64,000 nucleotides of DNA from Flavobacterium defluvii. GTDB taxonomy: Bacteria > Bacteroidota > Bacteroidia > Flavobacteriales > Flavobacteriaceae. Within the stretch, counting starts at the first letter, position 1. Each line of letters starts with the position of its first letter. The notes below the pieces were generated by a model that did no database searches, was not told where the DNA came from, and saw nothing but the letters and a program-made list of their open reading frames with translations. Position numbers and translations under genes: made by a program. This document shows, piece by piece, positions 46,461 to 54,235 of this stretch. Location of the stretch: positions 186,001 through 250,000 of the forward strand of contig NZ_FQWC01000002.1 in the NCBI RefSeq assembly GCF_900129555.1, in the 5' to 3' direction.

Positions 46461-46558
46461 TAAAATCTAAAATCTAAAATCTAAAATCTAAAATCTAAAA
46501 TCTAAAATCTAAAATCTAAAATCTAAAATCTAAAATCTAAAATCTAAAATCTAAAATC
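46461..46558. repeat. 14 perfect tandem copies of TAAAATC
   Basis: An uninterrupted heptamer tract, 98 bases, that ends exactly one base before the pyrE stop codon complement (46559-46561). On the coding strand of pyrE the mRNA carries GATTTTA repeated 14 times right after the stop. A 7-base unit is the kind of tract that changes length by slippage. Confidence 0.97.
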
Positions 46559-47203
46559 TTATTCCTGTCCCCAGGTTGATGGGCTAACGCTCCATTCTTG
46601 CAGGGTTGATTGCTGGTCTTCTGTAATGTATTGTTTTTGAACAGCTAAATCTAATAGGTTTTCGTAGTTACTCAAAGTAAACAAATCAACATTTGCTTCT
46701 TTAAAGTTTTCTGTGGCAACGCTAAAACCATAAGTGAAAACAGCAGCCATTCCTTTAATATTAGCACCTTCATTTCTTAAAGCTTCAACAGCCATTAAGC
46801 TGCTTTTTCCGGTACTGATTAAATCTTCAACAACCACAACATTTTGTCCTTTTTGTAAAAAACCTTCAACCTGGTTTTGTCTTCCGTGTTTTTTAGGTTC
46901 CGGACGCACGTATACAAACGGAAGTCCAAGACTTTCGGCAACAAGAATTCCAACTCCAATGGCTCCAGTAGCAACACCGGCAATAACATCAGGTTTTCCA
47001 AATTGTTTTTCGATGTTCTTCGCAAATTCATCGCGAACGTAGTTTCGGATGCTTGGAAATGAAAGAATTAACCTATTATCGCAATAAATAGGAGATTTCC
47101 ATCCAGAAGCCCATGTAAAAGGATTTTCTGGATTCAATTTAATTGCATTTATTTGCAAAAGCAATTCGGCTGTTTTTTCGGCAGTATCTTTATTAAAAAT
47201 CAT
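46559..47203 (-). CDS. pyrE: orotate phosphoribosyltransferase
   Basis: Converts orotate and PRPP to OMP in pyrimidine synthesis. Counted from the ATG at 47203, the protein has 214 residues, with the PRPP-binding loop VVVVEDLISTGKSS at 122-135 and FTWASGWKSPIYCDNR at 29-44. I reject a longer frame to 47236 because it would include the promoter and the ATG of the divergent Nudix gene. The -7 box TACATTTG ends 4 bases before the ATG, pointing to a leaderless mRNA. A 14-copy heptamer tract abuts the stop codon. Confidence 0.93.
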   Translation of the reverse strand: MIFNKDTAEKTAELLLQINAIKLNPENPFTWASGWKSPIYCDNRLILSFPSIRNYVRDEFAKNIEKQFGKPDVIAGVATGAIGVGILVAESLGLPFVYVRPEPKKHGRQNQVEGFLQKGQNVVVVEDLISTGKSSLMAVEALRNEGANIKGMAAVFTYGFSVATENFKEANVDLFTLSNYENLLDLAVQKQYITEDQQSTLQEWSVSPSTWGQE

Positions 47204-47207
47204 AGTA

Positions 47208-47237
47208 CAAATGTATAAAGTTTTTGTAAACGACAAA
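47208..47237 (-). promoter_or_regulatory. promoter of pyrE
   Basis: TTTG (47237-47234), an 18-base spacer and TACATTTG (47215-47208) on the minus strand, a full match to the Bacteroidota consensus. It lies inside the first nine codons of the divergent Nudix gene, whose ATG is only 7 bases from the pyrE ATG. Confidence 0.7.
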
Positions 47238-47825
47238 CCACTTTTTTTGACAAATGAAATCTCGAGAGAAACAGATTTTCAATTGTTCTTGTTGGAAAGT
47301 ATTGATATCGAACAGCTTATTATAAAAATTTTTCAAAATAAAATTCAAAAAGCCATTTTATATCATCCCGACGAAAGTGAGATAATGAAAACACTTAAAG
47401 CTAAAATTCCCGTAAATAAAGCGGGTGGAGGCTTTGTGTATAACAAGAAAGGTGAGGTTCTGTTTATTTTTAGAAACGGAAAATGGGATTTGCCAAAAGG
47501 CGGAATCGAGAAAGGAGAAGACATTGAAGCGACAGCAATGCGTGAGGTTGAAGAAGAGACTGGCGTAAACAAATTACGCGTTATAAACAAACTTCAAAAG
47601 ACCTATCATATCTTTAAACGTAACGGAAAATACAAACTTAAAATCACGCATTGGTTCGAAATGCAGTCTGATTTTGAGGGAACTCCGCACGGTCAAATCG
47701 AAGAAGGAATTGAAAAAGTGGCCTGGCTGAACAAAGAACAAATTAAAGAAGCACTTAAAAACTCCTACGAAAACATTAAATTACTTTTTGCAGAAGAAGT
47801 AAAGGCAAAGGTTGATAAAACCTAA
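47211..47825 (+). CDS. NUDIX hydrolase
   Basis: The 204-residue protein carries the complete Nudix box, from Gly97 through REVEEETGV (111-119), which binds the catalytic metal. An N-terminal extension of about 70 residues precedes it. Substrates of the family are nucleoside diphosphates linked to another group; none can be named here. It is divergent from pyrE with a 7-base gap. Its own promoter must lie within pyrE; TATCTTTA at 47184-47191 is a candidate. Confidence 0.88.
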   Translation: MYKVFVNDKPLFLTNEISRETDFQLFLLESIDIEQLIIKIFQNKIQKAILYHPDESEIMKTLKAKIPVNKAGGGFVYNKKGEVLFIFRNGKWDLPKGGIEKGEDIEATAMREVEEETGVNKLRVINKLQKTYHIFKRNGKYKLKITHWFEMQSDFEGTPHGQIEEGIEKVAWLNKEQIKEALKNSYENIKLLFAEEVKAKVDKT

Positions 47826-47868
47826 GCATCTTAGAATCTTTATAATAAGAGCGTGCCAGTATTACAAA

Positions 47869-47912
47869 AAGACCCAATCAACTTTGCGTTCATTGGGTCT
47901 TTTTGTAAGTAC
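47869..47912 (+). terminator. rho-independent terminator of the Nudix gene
   Basis: AAAAAGACCCAAT and ATTGGGTCTTTTT form a 13-bp stem with a loop of about 13 bases. It may also serve the SLATT operon from the other side, although it is 118 bases past that gene's stop. Confidence 0.85.
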
Positions 47913-47924
47913 TGTCGGGCTATC

Positions 47925-47966
47925 CGCGCTACTTCGGTAGCTTGCTCATATCTCACGCGGACTCTG
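47925..47966. repeat. hairpin element with UUCG loop
   Basis: GCTAC-TTCG-GTAGC (47928-47941) is a tight hairpin with the stable UUCG tetraloop, enclosed by TCCGCG and CGCGGA. GC-rich compared with its surroundings; probably another dispersed palindromic element. Confidence 0.6.
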
Positions 47967-48029
47967 CTTCGTCTTTAATTTTGTTTATATTTTCAAGCTT
48001 TTTCATTTGCAAGCGTCTGACTAAGTTTC

Positions 48030-48659
48030 TTATTTATTTAATAGTGTAATTATAATAATAGGGGGTAATATAATTAATAAGTGGTATAATAGGGAAGTTC
48101 TAATATAGTATTCTAATTTGATTTTTAGTACATCTATCAATGATAATTCATGATATTTTGCTGTTTTAGCTTTAAAAAGATTTATATCAATTTGTTGATG
48201 ATTTTCGTGTCTTTCTAAAATCCTTTGATAGGCATCGGAAATTTCTTTGCAGAATTTTTCTTTTTGCTCAAGTGTTTGATTCTCTGTTAATGTCTTGTAT
48301 ATTCTTAGGTTGTTATAAATTTTTGAAAGTTCTAAGCCACAATTATGAAATTCCTTGGATTTCATTGTAAAATCTTTTGCATTTTCAATTTGTCCAAATA
48401 TTAAAATTAATATAGATAAGCATGTAATTGAATAAGCTATTAGATTTTCGTCGAGACTATTAAATTTTAAATTATATACAGAAAGCAATCCAACAGCGGT
48501 TAAATAAACAGATAAAATGCTTAATGATAAATTAGAAAGTTGAGAAGTTTTTGTCAATCGTGTACTAGCATTAAATCTGCTTCCTTTTGTAGACCATATT
48601 TTATAATTTAATTCTTCTAAAAAAGTCTTGTTTAAGTAATCTTTATATGTTTTTTCCAT
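48030..48659 (-). CDS. SLATT domain membrane protein
   Basis: The 209-residue protein has a cytoplasmic N-terminus with RFNASTRL at 28-35, a closely spaced pair of membrane helices (about 42-62 and 73-90), a long helical stretch with many charged residues (95-185) and a final hydrophobic helix (191-207). This fits the SLATT (SMODS/SLOG-associating 2TM) superfamily, probably the type with the RFNAS motif. SLATT proteins are predicted pore-forming effectors of nucleotide- or RT-linked defence systems. Here only a lipoprotein is adjacent, with no nucleotide cyclase, SLOG or reverse transcriptase in view. The call is from memory of the motif. Confidence 0.65.
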   Translation of the reverse strand: MEKTYKDYLNKTFLEELNYKIWSTKGSRFNASTRLTKTSQLSNLSLSILSVYLTAVGLLSVYNLKFNSLDENLIAYSITCLSILILIFGQIENAKDFTMKSKEFHNCGLELSKIYNNLRIYKTLTENQTLEQKEKFCKEISDAYQRILERHENHQQIDINLFKAKTAKYHELSLIDVLKIKLEYYIRTSLLYHLLIILPPIIIITLLNK

Positions 48660-48669
48660 TTCTTAATTT

Positions 48670-49179
48670 TCATTTTGACTCATTAATCATTTTTTCTGCA
48701 TCTTTAATAAATTTGTCATTTTCTTGAATTAAAATTTCAGGATCTTTATAAATCGTATCTCCAGTGTTATCTTTTAAATAGATCAACTTGTATGTACTAT
48801 CTGCTTCAAAAGAATATTCTGCTAAAATTTTAGCTCCAAATTTATTATTTCCTCTAAATGAAAATATTCCTTTATACTTGTTTTTGTTTAATAAATTATA
48901 AAATTGATTTTGAGATTTGAGAAATTCAATTCTTTTCTCTAACCTTTTATTTTTTTGATTTTGTAAATTGTCTATTTCTTTTAAATTTTCTGCAACGATT
49001 TCTTTATGAACAATATATTCCACAGAATCTAAATGGAAATAATTAAACTCATAGCTACTTGGATCATTTAGATTGGTTGTGATTTCATTTTCAATTTCAT
49101 TTTTAAGATTTTCTTCTTTGCTTTTCTTGCATGAAATTATTAGAAAGAAAATGCTTAAAAAAAGTAATATTTTTTTCAT
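48670..49179 (-). CDS. hypothetical lipoprotein upstream of the SLATT gene
   Basis: The 169-residue protein has a lipoprotein leader (LIISC, Cys17). The mature part is charged, with a Lys/Glu-rich helical stretch at about 58-100 and a strand-rich segment after it (YKGIFSFRGNNKFGAKILAEYSF). I know no family for it. It is followed after 10 bases by the SLATT gene, so the two share a transcript. Both are more AT-rich than the flanking housekeeping genes. Confidence 0.68.
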   Translation of the reverse strand: MKKILLFLSIFFLIISCKKSKEENLKNEIENEITTNLNDPSSYEFNYFHLDSVEYIVHKEIVAENLKEIDNLQNQKNKRLEKRIEFLKSQNQFYNLLNKNKYKGIFSFRGNNKFGAKILAEYSFEADSTYKLIYLKDNTGDTIYKDPEILIQENDKFIKDAEKMINESK

Positions 49180-49292
49180 AATTACGATTGTTTATTTTTT
49201 TCAAATTTAAAAACTCATAATAGAATACTTTTACGGAAAACCATATTTCAAATAAAATAAAAATTTAGAGTATAATATTTTTATTAAAAAGC

Positions 49293-51020
49293 TCACAATA
49301 TACGATAAACAGGATACTGCATGTGCGCCTTTTCGTAATAAACAGAATGTTTATAAATCCAATCCAATTGGGCTTCTGGATTTTTAGCAAAAGTAGGATC
49401 GGATTGTTTTTTAGTCTCTAATTCAGTTTTTAGAGCAGGATTTTCTTTTAAAAGATTAGCAGCTGTATCTTCAAAAATATATTCTGAATAATGTTCTTTT
49501 TGCTGTAAAATAGGATCAAAGAAATTCCAATTGAAGAACGAATCAACGCCTTCGGGTTCAAAAGCTTCTATAAGATATTTTACGCCTTTTTGAGTTGTGG
49601 GAACAATATAATCTCCTTTGGCGAAAGTCATTTTAACTATTTTAGAAGTTACCGTTGTATTTCTATGCACATAATGTCCTTCGTAAGCAGACGGAACGGT
49701 TTTAAAATCGGCAATTCTATAGCTTTCAACTTCAATAATAGTGTCATTTTTAATTTGTTTAAACGAGATATTATTGTTTTTCAAAAGTTCAATTATATTC
49801 CAGTAACCACGAGGAATGATATAAGCAGAAGGAATAACAACTTCTTTTTGCGATTTGAATTCTTTAATGTACTGAACGTCTTTTTTATACGGTTTGCTTC
49901 GGTCGTAATACAAACGGTTTCCAGTTGTGGCTTCGCTTTTTTTGTAACCCGCTTCATATCCTAAAAATGAAAAAGTGGTCGCTTTTGTGCTGTCTAATTC
50001 CCATTTTAAAGTATAGGATTTTTTAGGTTGATATTGTTCTAAATTTTTTACTCTTAAATCTTTTATTTTTTGATAATTCGCATCGGTAAAATCCAAAGTC
50101 GATTTCATATATTCGTACGTCATTTTTACACGTTCTGCATATTTTTTCAGCATGTGCGTTTCGACTACAAAACCAATTGTATTAAATAGGGAAGTGTAAC
50201 CCGTTGTATATCGCGGGCTGTCAACAAACTGCCCGAAACCTTTGTCTGGCGTATCTTTAAACGAATCGACATAAGGCGTAGTTTCAATTTTCTTTTTCTG
50301 AAGATCTCTTACCAAAGCCGGCATCATTTCATCATTCATAAAATCACCCAAAACTTTTCCCAGTTTATTATGCTCTGTCATAATATAAGTCAGTTTGTAT
50401 TGATAATCAGAGCCGTTGCTTACGTGATTATCAATAAAAACATCAGCGTTTATTTTCTGGAAAATGGCCACAAAACTCTTTGTATTTCGGGTATCTGATT
50501 TCATTAAATCACGGTTCAAATCGTAATTTCTGGCATTTCCTCTAAAACCATAAATCTCGGGTCCGTCCTGATTGGCGCGTGTTGTAGAATTTCGGTTTAA
50601 AGCGCCGCCGATATTATAAACCGGAATCGTAACTAAAACAGTATTTTTTGGTGGTTTGATTTTTCCTGTTGCTAAATCTCTGTAAAATTGCATTGTGGCG
50701 TCGATTCCGTCTGGTTCTCCCGCATGGATTCCGTTATTTACAAGTAGAACCGCTTTTGTTTTTTGAATCTTATCAAAATCAAATTCCTTATCAGGATTGA
50801 AAGTAATCATGTGTAAAGGTTCTCCAGAATCTGTTAATCCCATTTCTTTCATCTGAATGGTTGGAAAATCATTCGCCAGCATTTTGAAATATGCAATAGT
50901 TTCCTGGTAAGATGCCGATTGATTTCCGTTTCCTTTCTCAAAAAAGGTATCGTATTTTTTATTGTTTTGAGCAGCGATTGTTATTGTAAGAAGTGAGAAG
51001 AGAATGGTAAAAAGTTTCAT
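49293..51020 (-). CDS. M14 family zinc carboxypeptidase, exported
   Basis: The 575-residue protein has a signal peptide (1-18, ending AAQ). Its zinc ligands are His99 and Glu102 in NNGIHAGEPDG and His199 in FIDNHVSNG; NYDLNRD (165-171) supplies the substrate-binding arginine, and the catalytic Glu lies in FVVETHML near 283-290. It is longer than digestive carboxypeptidases, with an additional C-terminal region of about 270 residues. It would trim peptides in the periplasm or outside. TATATTTG at 51044-51051 is the likely -7 box. Confidence 0.88.
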   Translation of the reverse strand: MKLFTILFSLLTITIAAQNNKKYDTFFEKGNGNQSASYQETIAYFKMLANDFPTIQMKEMGLTDSGEPLHMITFNPDKEFDFDKIQKTKAVLLVNNGIHAGEPDGIDATMQFYRDLATGKIKPPKNTVLVTIPVYNIGGALNRNSTTRANQDGPEIYGFRGNARNYDLNRDLMKSDTRNTKSFVAIFQKINADVFIDNHVSNGSDYQYKLTYIMTEHNKLGKVLGDFMNDEMMPALVRDLQKKKIETTPYVDSFKDTPDKGFGQFVDSPRYTTGYTSLFNTIGFVVETHMLKKYAERVKMTYEYMKSTLDFTDANYQKIKDLRVKNLEQYQPKKSYTLKWELDSTKATTFSFLGYEAGYKKSEATTGNRLYYDRSKPYKKDVQYIKEFKSQKEVVIPSAYIIPRGYWNIIELLKNNNISFKQIKNDTIIEVESYRIADFKTVPSAYEGHYVHRNTTVTSKIVKMTFAKGDYIVPTTQKGVKYLIEAFEPEGVDSFFNWNFFDPILQQKEHYSEYIFEDTAANLLKENPALKTELETKKQSDPTFAKNPEAQLDWIYKHSVYYEKAHMQYPVYRIL

Positions 51021-51043
51021 GGTTTGGGTTTATTAATGCGAAT

Positions 51044-51051
51044 CAAATATA
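51044..51051 (-). promoter_or_regulatory. -7 box (TATATTTG) of the M14 peptidase gene
   Basis: An exact TAnnTTTG match on the minus strand 23 bases before the ATG at 51020; the -33 element is poor. Confidence 0.4.
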
Positions 51052-51058
51052 GGATTTT

Positions 51059-51207
51059 TGTTTCAAGTTTCAGGTTTCAAGTTTGATGTAGTTTTTTAAC
51101 GCAAAGTGCGCAAAGATTTTTTATATTCAAGGTTTTGAAAAACACAAAGTTCGCAAAGCTTTGTGTTAAAAAATTATAGACAAAGCATAGCAGCCTGAAA
51201 CTTGAAA
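51059..51207. repeat. inverted repeat TGTTTCAAGTTTCAGG around CGCAAAG units
   Basis: Perfect 16-base arms at 51059-51074 and 51192-51207. Between them, AACGCAAAGTGCGCAAAG (51101-51118) and CACAAAGTTCGCAAAGCTTTG (near 51144-51164) belong to the CGCAAAG family, so two repeat families are nested. A related TTTCAAG/TTTCAGG stretch lies at 56580-56613. Confidence 0.8.
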
Positions 51208-51236
51208 CAAGAAAAACTTGAAACAACTTTTTTCCC

Positions 51237-51244
51237 TACTTTTG
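51237..51244 (+). promoter_or_regulatory. -7 box (TACTTTTG) of the DEAD-box helicase gene
   Basis: An exact match that ends 4 bases before the ATG at 51249, with TTG 16 bases upstream. The layout predicts a leaderless transcript. Confidence 0.55.
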
Positions 51245-51248
51245 CAAA

Positions 51249-52610
51249 ATGAATAAAAAACACCATTCCAACGATATACTTTCGAATTTAGGGATTAAAA
51301 ACCTAAACGAAATGCAGGAAACTGCAAAAGACGTAATTCTAAACGACAACAACGTTTTGTTACTTTCTCCAACGGGATCTGGAAAAACCTTAGCGTTTTT
51401 ACTTCCTGTTTTAGAATTATTGCAGCCGGAAATTTTATCGGTTCAATGTTTAATTTTAGTTCCTTCGCGAGAATTGGGACTTCAGATTGAACAGGTTTGG
51501 AAGAAAATGGGAACGCAGTACAAAGTAAATATTTGTTACGGCGGACATTCCATTGATACTGAAATCAAGAATTTAAGTAATCCTCCGGCCGTTTTAATTG
51601 GAACACCAGGGCGAATCGCAGATCATATTGACAGGGAAACTTTTAGAACTGATAAAATTCAAACGCTGATCTTAGATGAATTTGATAAATCGCTTCAGCT
51701 TGGATTTCACGAACAAATGTCTTTTATAATTGGAAGATTACCGAAAGTAAATAAAAGAGTTTTAGTTTCGGCAACATCTGATATTGAAATTCCGAAATAT
51801 ACAAGAGTTATAAACCCAACGGTTTTAGATTTTATTCCTGAAGAAGAAGAGAAGGCTAATCTTTCGATGAAAATGATTCTTTCTCCTTCTAAAGATAAAC
51901 TGGAGAGTTTATTTAATTTGATTTGCTCTTTAAAATCACAGTCGGCTATTATTTTTTGTAATCACAGAGATGCTGCTGAACGTATCAGCGATACTTTAAA
52001 CGAAAAAGGAATTTATTCAGTTTATTATCACGGCGGAATGGATCAGGATGAACGTGAACGTGCTTTGATTCAGTTTAGAAACGGAAGTGTAAGTTACCTC
52101 ATCACAACAGATTTGGCTGCCCGTGGATTGGATATTCCTGAAATGAAACACGTTATTCATTATCATCTGCCTTTAAAAGAAGACGAATTTACGCATCGTA
52201 ACGGTCGTACAGCGCGTATGCAGGCAACAGGTACGGCTTATATTATTGTACACGAAAGCGAAAAAGAACTTGATTATATTGATTATAATATGGAAGTTCT
52301 GGATGTAAAAGATGTTAAAAGTCTGCCGAAGCCTCCAGAGTTTCAAACAATTTATATTAGCGGGGGGAAAAAGACGAAATTAAATAAGTTTGATATTGTG
52401 GGTTTCTTTTCTCAAAAAGGAAAACTTGAAAAAGATGATTTAGGACTTATAGAAGTAAAAGATTTTGTTTCATTTGCAGCTGTGAAATTTGGGAAAGTAA
52501 AAGACCTTCTTAAGAACATTAGAGATGAAAAAATGAAGGGTAAAAAGTTTAAAATTGAAGTTGCCCGAAATGTTATAAAGAAAGAAGAAGAAAAAAATAA
52601 GAAATTTTAG
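51249..52610 (+). CDS. DEAD/DEAH-box RNA helicase
   Basis: The 453-residue protein has both RecA-like domains. Visible are the Q motif around Gln23, Walker A PTGSGKT at 41-47, DEFD at 143-146 (Phe in place of Ala), SAT, and motif VI HRNGRTARM. The C-terminal 75 residues (from about 375) form a DbpA/RNA-binding-like fold followed by a Lys/Glu-rich tail. It would remodel RNA in ribosome assembly or decay. Monocistronic. Confidence 0.9.
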   Translation: MNKKHHSNDILSNLGIKNLNEMQETAKDVILNDNNVLLLSPTGSGKTLAFLLPVLELLQPEILSVQCLILVPSRELGLQIEQVWKKMGTQYKVNICYGGHSIDTEIKNLSNPPAVLIGTPGRIADHIDRETFRTDKIQTLILDEFDKSLQLGFHEQMSFIIGRLPKVNKRVLVSATSDIEIPKYTRVINPTVLDFIPEEEEKANLSMKMILSPSKDKLESLFNLICSLKSQSAIIFCNHRDAAERISDTLNEKGIYSVYYHGGMDQDERERALIQFRNGSVSYLITTDLAARGLDIPEMKHVIHYHLPLKEDEFTHRNGRTARMQATGTAYIIVHESEKELDYIDYNMEVLDVKDVKSLPKPPEFQTIYISGGKKTKLNKFDIVGFFSQKGKLEKDDLGLIEVKDFVSFAAVKFGKVKDLLKNIRDEKMKGKKFKIEVARNVIKKEEEKNKKF

Positions 52611-52786
52611 GCTTTTTGAGATAGCTGTAGAGGGTTATGTTTTGATTTATCTTTCTGGATGTCAGTTTTTTATGAATTATTGAAGAAGATTAACAATTTT
52701 GTGTAAAAAAATAATGATTTGATAGCTGTTTTTTCAATATTTCTGTGTTTTTTTGTTGCAGTAAAATTGTAAACCCCAAATCCACT

Positions 52787-53233
52787 ATGAAAAAGATTAT
52801 TACCATTGCCATTTTGTTATTTAGTTTTGTTTCGTTTGCACAAATTAAAGTTATTGAAACAGTTCCTGTAGAGAAATTAGGAAAAGTAAATAACAACTAC
52901 ATTCAGAAAATTGGAGACGAGTATACAGTGTACTACACTAGTATCTTAAATGATGATGATTCTTCTCCGCTAAGAAAATTTTCTTTTAAAAACGTTAATA
53001 ACGATTATACAAACCTTTACAATATTATCATGGGCGGTTTCACTGCAACTCCGTTATATGATATTAAATTAGAATTGCCAAACAACTACATCTGGTTACA
53101 CTACACTGGAAATGTTGTTCCGGACAAAGCTACAGTTCAGTTTATGGTTTCAAGCAAAGACAGAGATGCAGCTACAAACAGTGTTTCTGAGCCATTTGTA
53201 AAAGATCAAATCAGCAAATTATTCCAAAAATAA
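52787..53233 (+). CDS. exported hypothetical protein
   Basis: Starting at the ATG at 52787, the 148-residue protein has a signal peptide (MKKIITIAILLFSFVSFAQ). The mature part is small and soluble, beta-rich, with no motif I can name. A longer frame starting at a TTG upstream would bury the signal peptide, so I reject it. It has its own terminator. Confidence 0.7.
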   Translation: MKKIITIAILLFSFVSFAQIKVIETVPVEKLGKVNNNYIQKIGDEYTVYYTSILNDDDSSPLRKFSFKNVNNDYTNLYNIIMGGFTATPLYDIKLELPNNYIWLHYTGNVVPDKATVQFMVSSKDRDAATNSVSEPFVKDQISKLFQK

Positions 53234-53260
53234 TTCGTTGCCAGAAAATAAAATAATATA

Positions 53261-53294
53261 AAAAAAACCGTTCAGATTTTGAACGGTTTTTTTG
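53261..53294 (+). terminator. rho-independent terminator
   Basis: AAAACCGTTC (53264-53273) and GAACGGTTTT (53281-53290) followed by T; the A-run on the other side makes it potentially bidirectional. Confidence 0.9.
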
Positions 53295-53334
53295 TTTTAA
53301 GATTTCCTGTGTTTTAAGTTGCGTTGCCTTGATT

Positions 53335-53430
53335 TAACCGCAAAGCACGCAAAGTTTTCTAGATTTAAGGCTTTCTAAAAGCGAAAAGTTCGCAAAGCTT
53401 AGTGAATAAACTTAGCGAACTTTACGTTTA
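53335..53430. repeat. CGCAAAG-type inverted repeat
   Basis: AACCGCAAAGCACGCAAAG (53336-53354) and GTTCGCAAAGCTTAG (53389-53403) face CTTAGCGAACTTTACG (53411-53426). It leads directly into the octamer array that follows. Confidence 0.7.
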
Positions 53431-53439
53431 AATAAAAAC

Positions 53440-53487
53440 CTTAGAATCTTAGTAACTTAGAATCTTAGTAACTTAGAACCTTAGTAT
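53440..53487. repeat. six tandem 8-base units, CTTAGNAN
   Basis: The units are CTTAGAAT, CTTAGTAA, CTTAGAAT, CTTAGTAA, CTTAGAAC, CTTAGTAT, in perfect 8-base register, then CTTTTT. The array ends 4 bases before the stop codon of the PhnA-like gene. It is the longest clean array of the octamer family in the window. Confidence 0.95.
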
Positions 53488-53491
53488 CTTT

Positions 53492-54070
53492 TTAAATTTT
53501 CTTCACATACTGCGTAATAATCACAATCTGCTGGCCATCTACTTTTCCTTCAATGTATTCGGCGTTTTCGTGGTCAAGACGAATATTTCTAACAGCGGTT
53601 CCTTGTTTGGCAACCATGCTTGATCCTTTTACTTTTAAATCTTTTATTAAAACTACAGAATCTCCGTGCTGCAAAATAACACCGTTACTGTCTTTATGAA
53701 CAAGTTTATTTTCTTCATCTTCGCCTTCGCCAGTTGCTTTTGCCCATTCTAGTGTATCATCGTCTAAATACATCATATCCAGCAATTCCTGAGGCCATCC
53801 TGCAGATCGTAAACGGCTTAGCATTCTCCATGAAACAACCTGAACAGGAATATTTTCATTCCACATGCTGTCATTAAGACATCTCCAGTGGTTTAAATCG
53901 ACATCATCTGGGTTTTCGATTTGGTCAATACAAGTGTTACATGCTAATATTGCTTCATCAATACCGCCTTTTTTTGTTGGCAGGACTTGATATATTTTTA
54001 AATTTTCTTCCGCTCCGCAAAGTTCGCATTTAGATCCGCTTCGTTTGCTCAATTCTCTTTCGATACTCAT
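53492..54070 (-). CDS. PhnA domain protein
   Basis: The 192-residue protein has an N-terminal zinc-ribbon-like pair, Cys15-x2-Cys18 and Cys44-x2-Cys47, and a C-terminal PhnA domain with KDSNGVILQHGDSVVLIKDLKVKGSSM, the usual signature. Despite the name, PhnA proteins are not shown to take part in phosphonate breakdown here, and no phn genes are near. TAATTTCG with TTG 20 bases upstream (around 54101-54131) is a possible promoter. Confidence 0.85.
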   Translation of the reverse strand: MSIERELSKRSGSKCELCGAEENLKIYQVLPTKKGGIDEAILACNTCIDQIENPDDVDLNHWRCLNDSMWNENIPVQVVSWRMLSRLRSAGWPQELLDMMYLDDDTLEWAKATGEGEDEENKLVHKDSNGVILQHGDSVVLIKDLKVKGSSMVAKQGTAVRNIRLDHENAEYIEGKVDGQQIVIITQYVKKI

Positions 54071-54235
54071 TATTGTTTGTTTATTTTAAAAATGCGAAAT
54101 TACTTATAATTTACATTGCTTGCAAGTTTGTTGTTTTTGTCATTACTAAGAAATAAGCAATCCCGTTTTCTTATTTTAGCTGAATGAAATCGTACTGTTA
54201 GCTTCGTTTATCGTAATGACTTTGCGTGTGTTTGA

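Noticed and set aside
46461..46558. Telomere-like or CRISPR-like repeat
   Set aside because: The heptamer tract is internal, has no spacers, and there are no cas genes or chromosome ends.
46559..47236. pyrE starting at 47236
   Set aside because: That extension would contain the pyrE promoter and cross the divergent Nudix start codon; the ATG at 47203 fits the family length.
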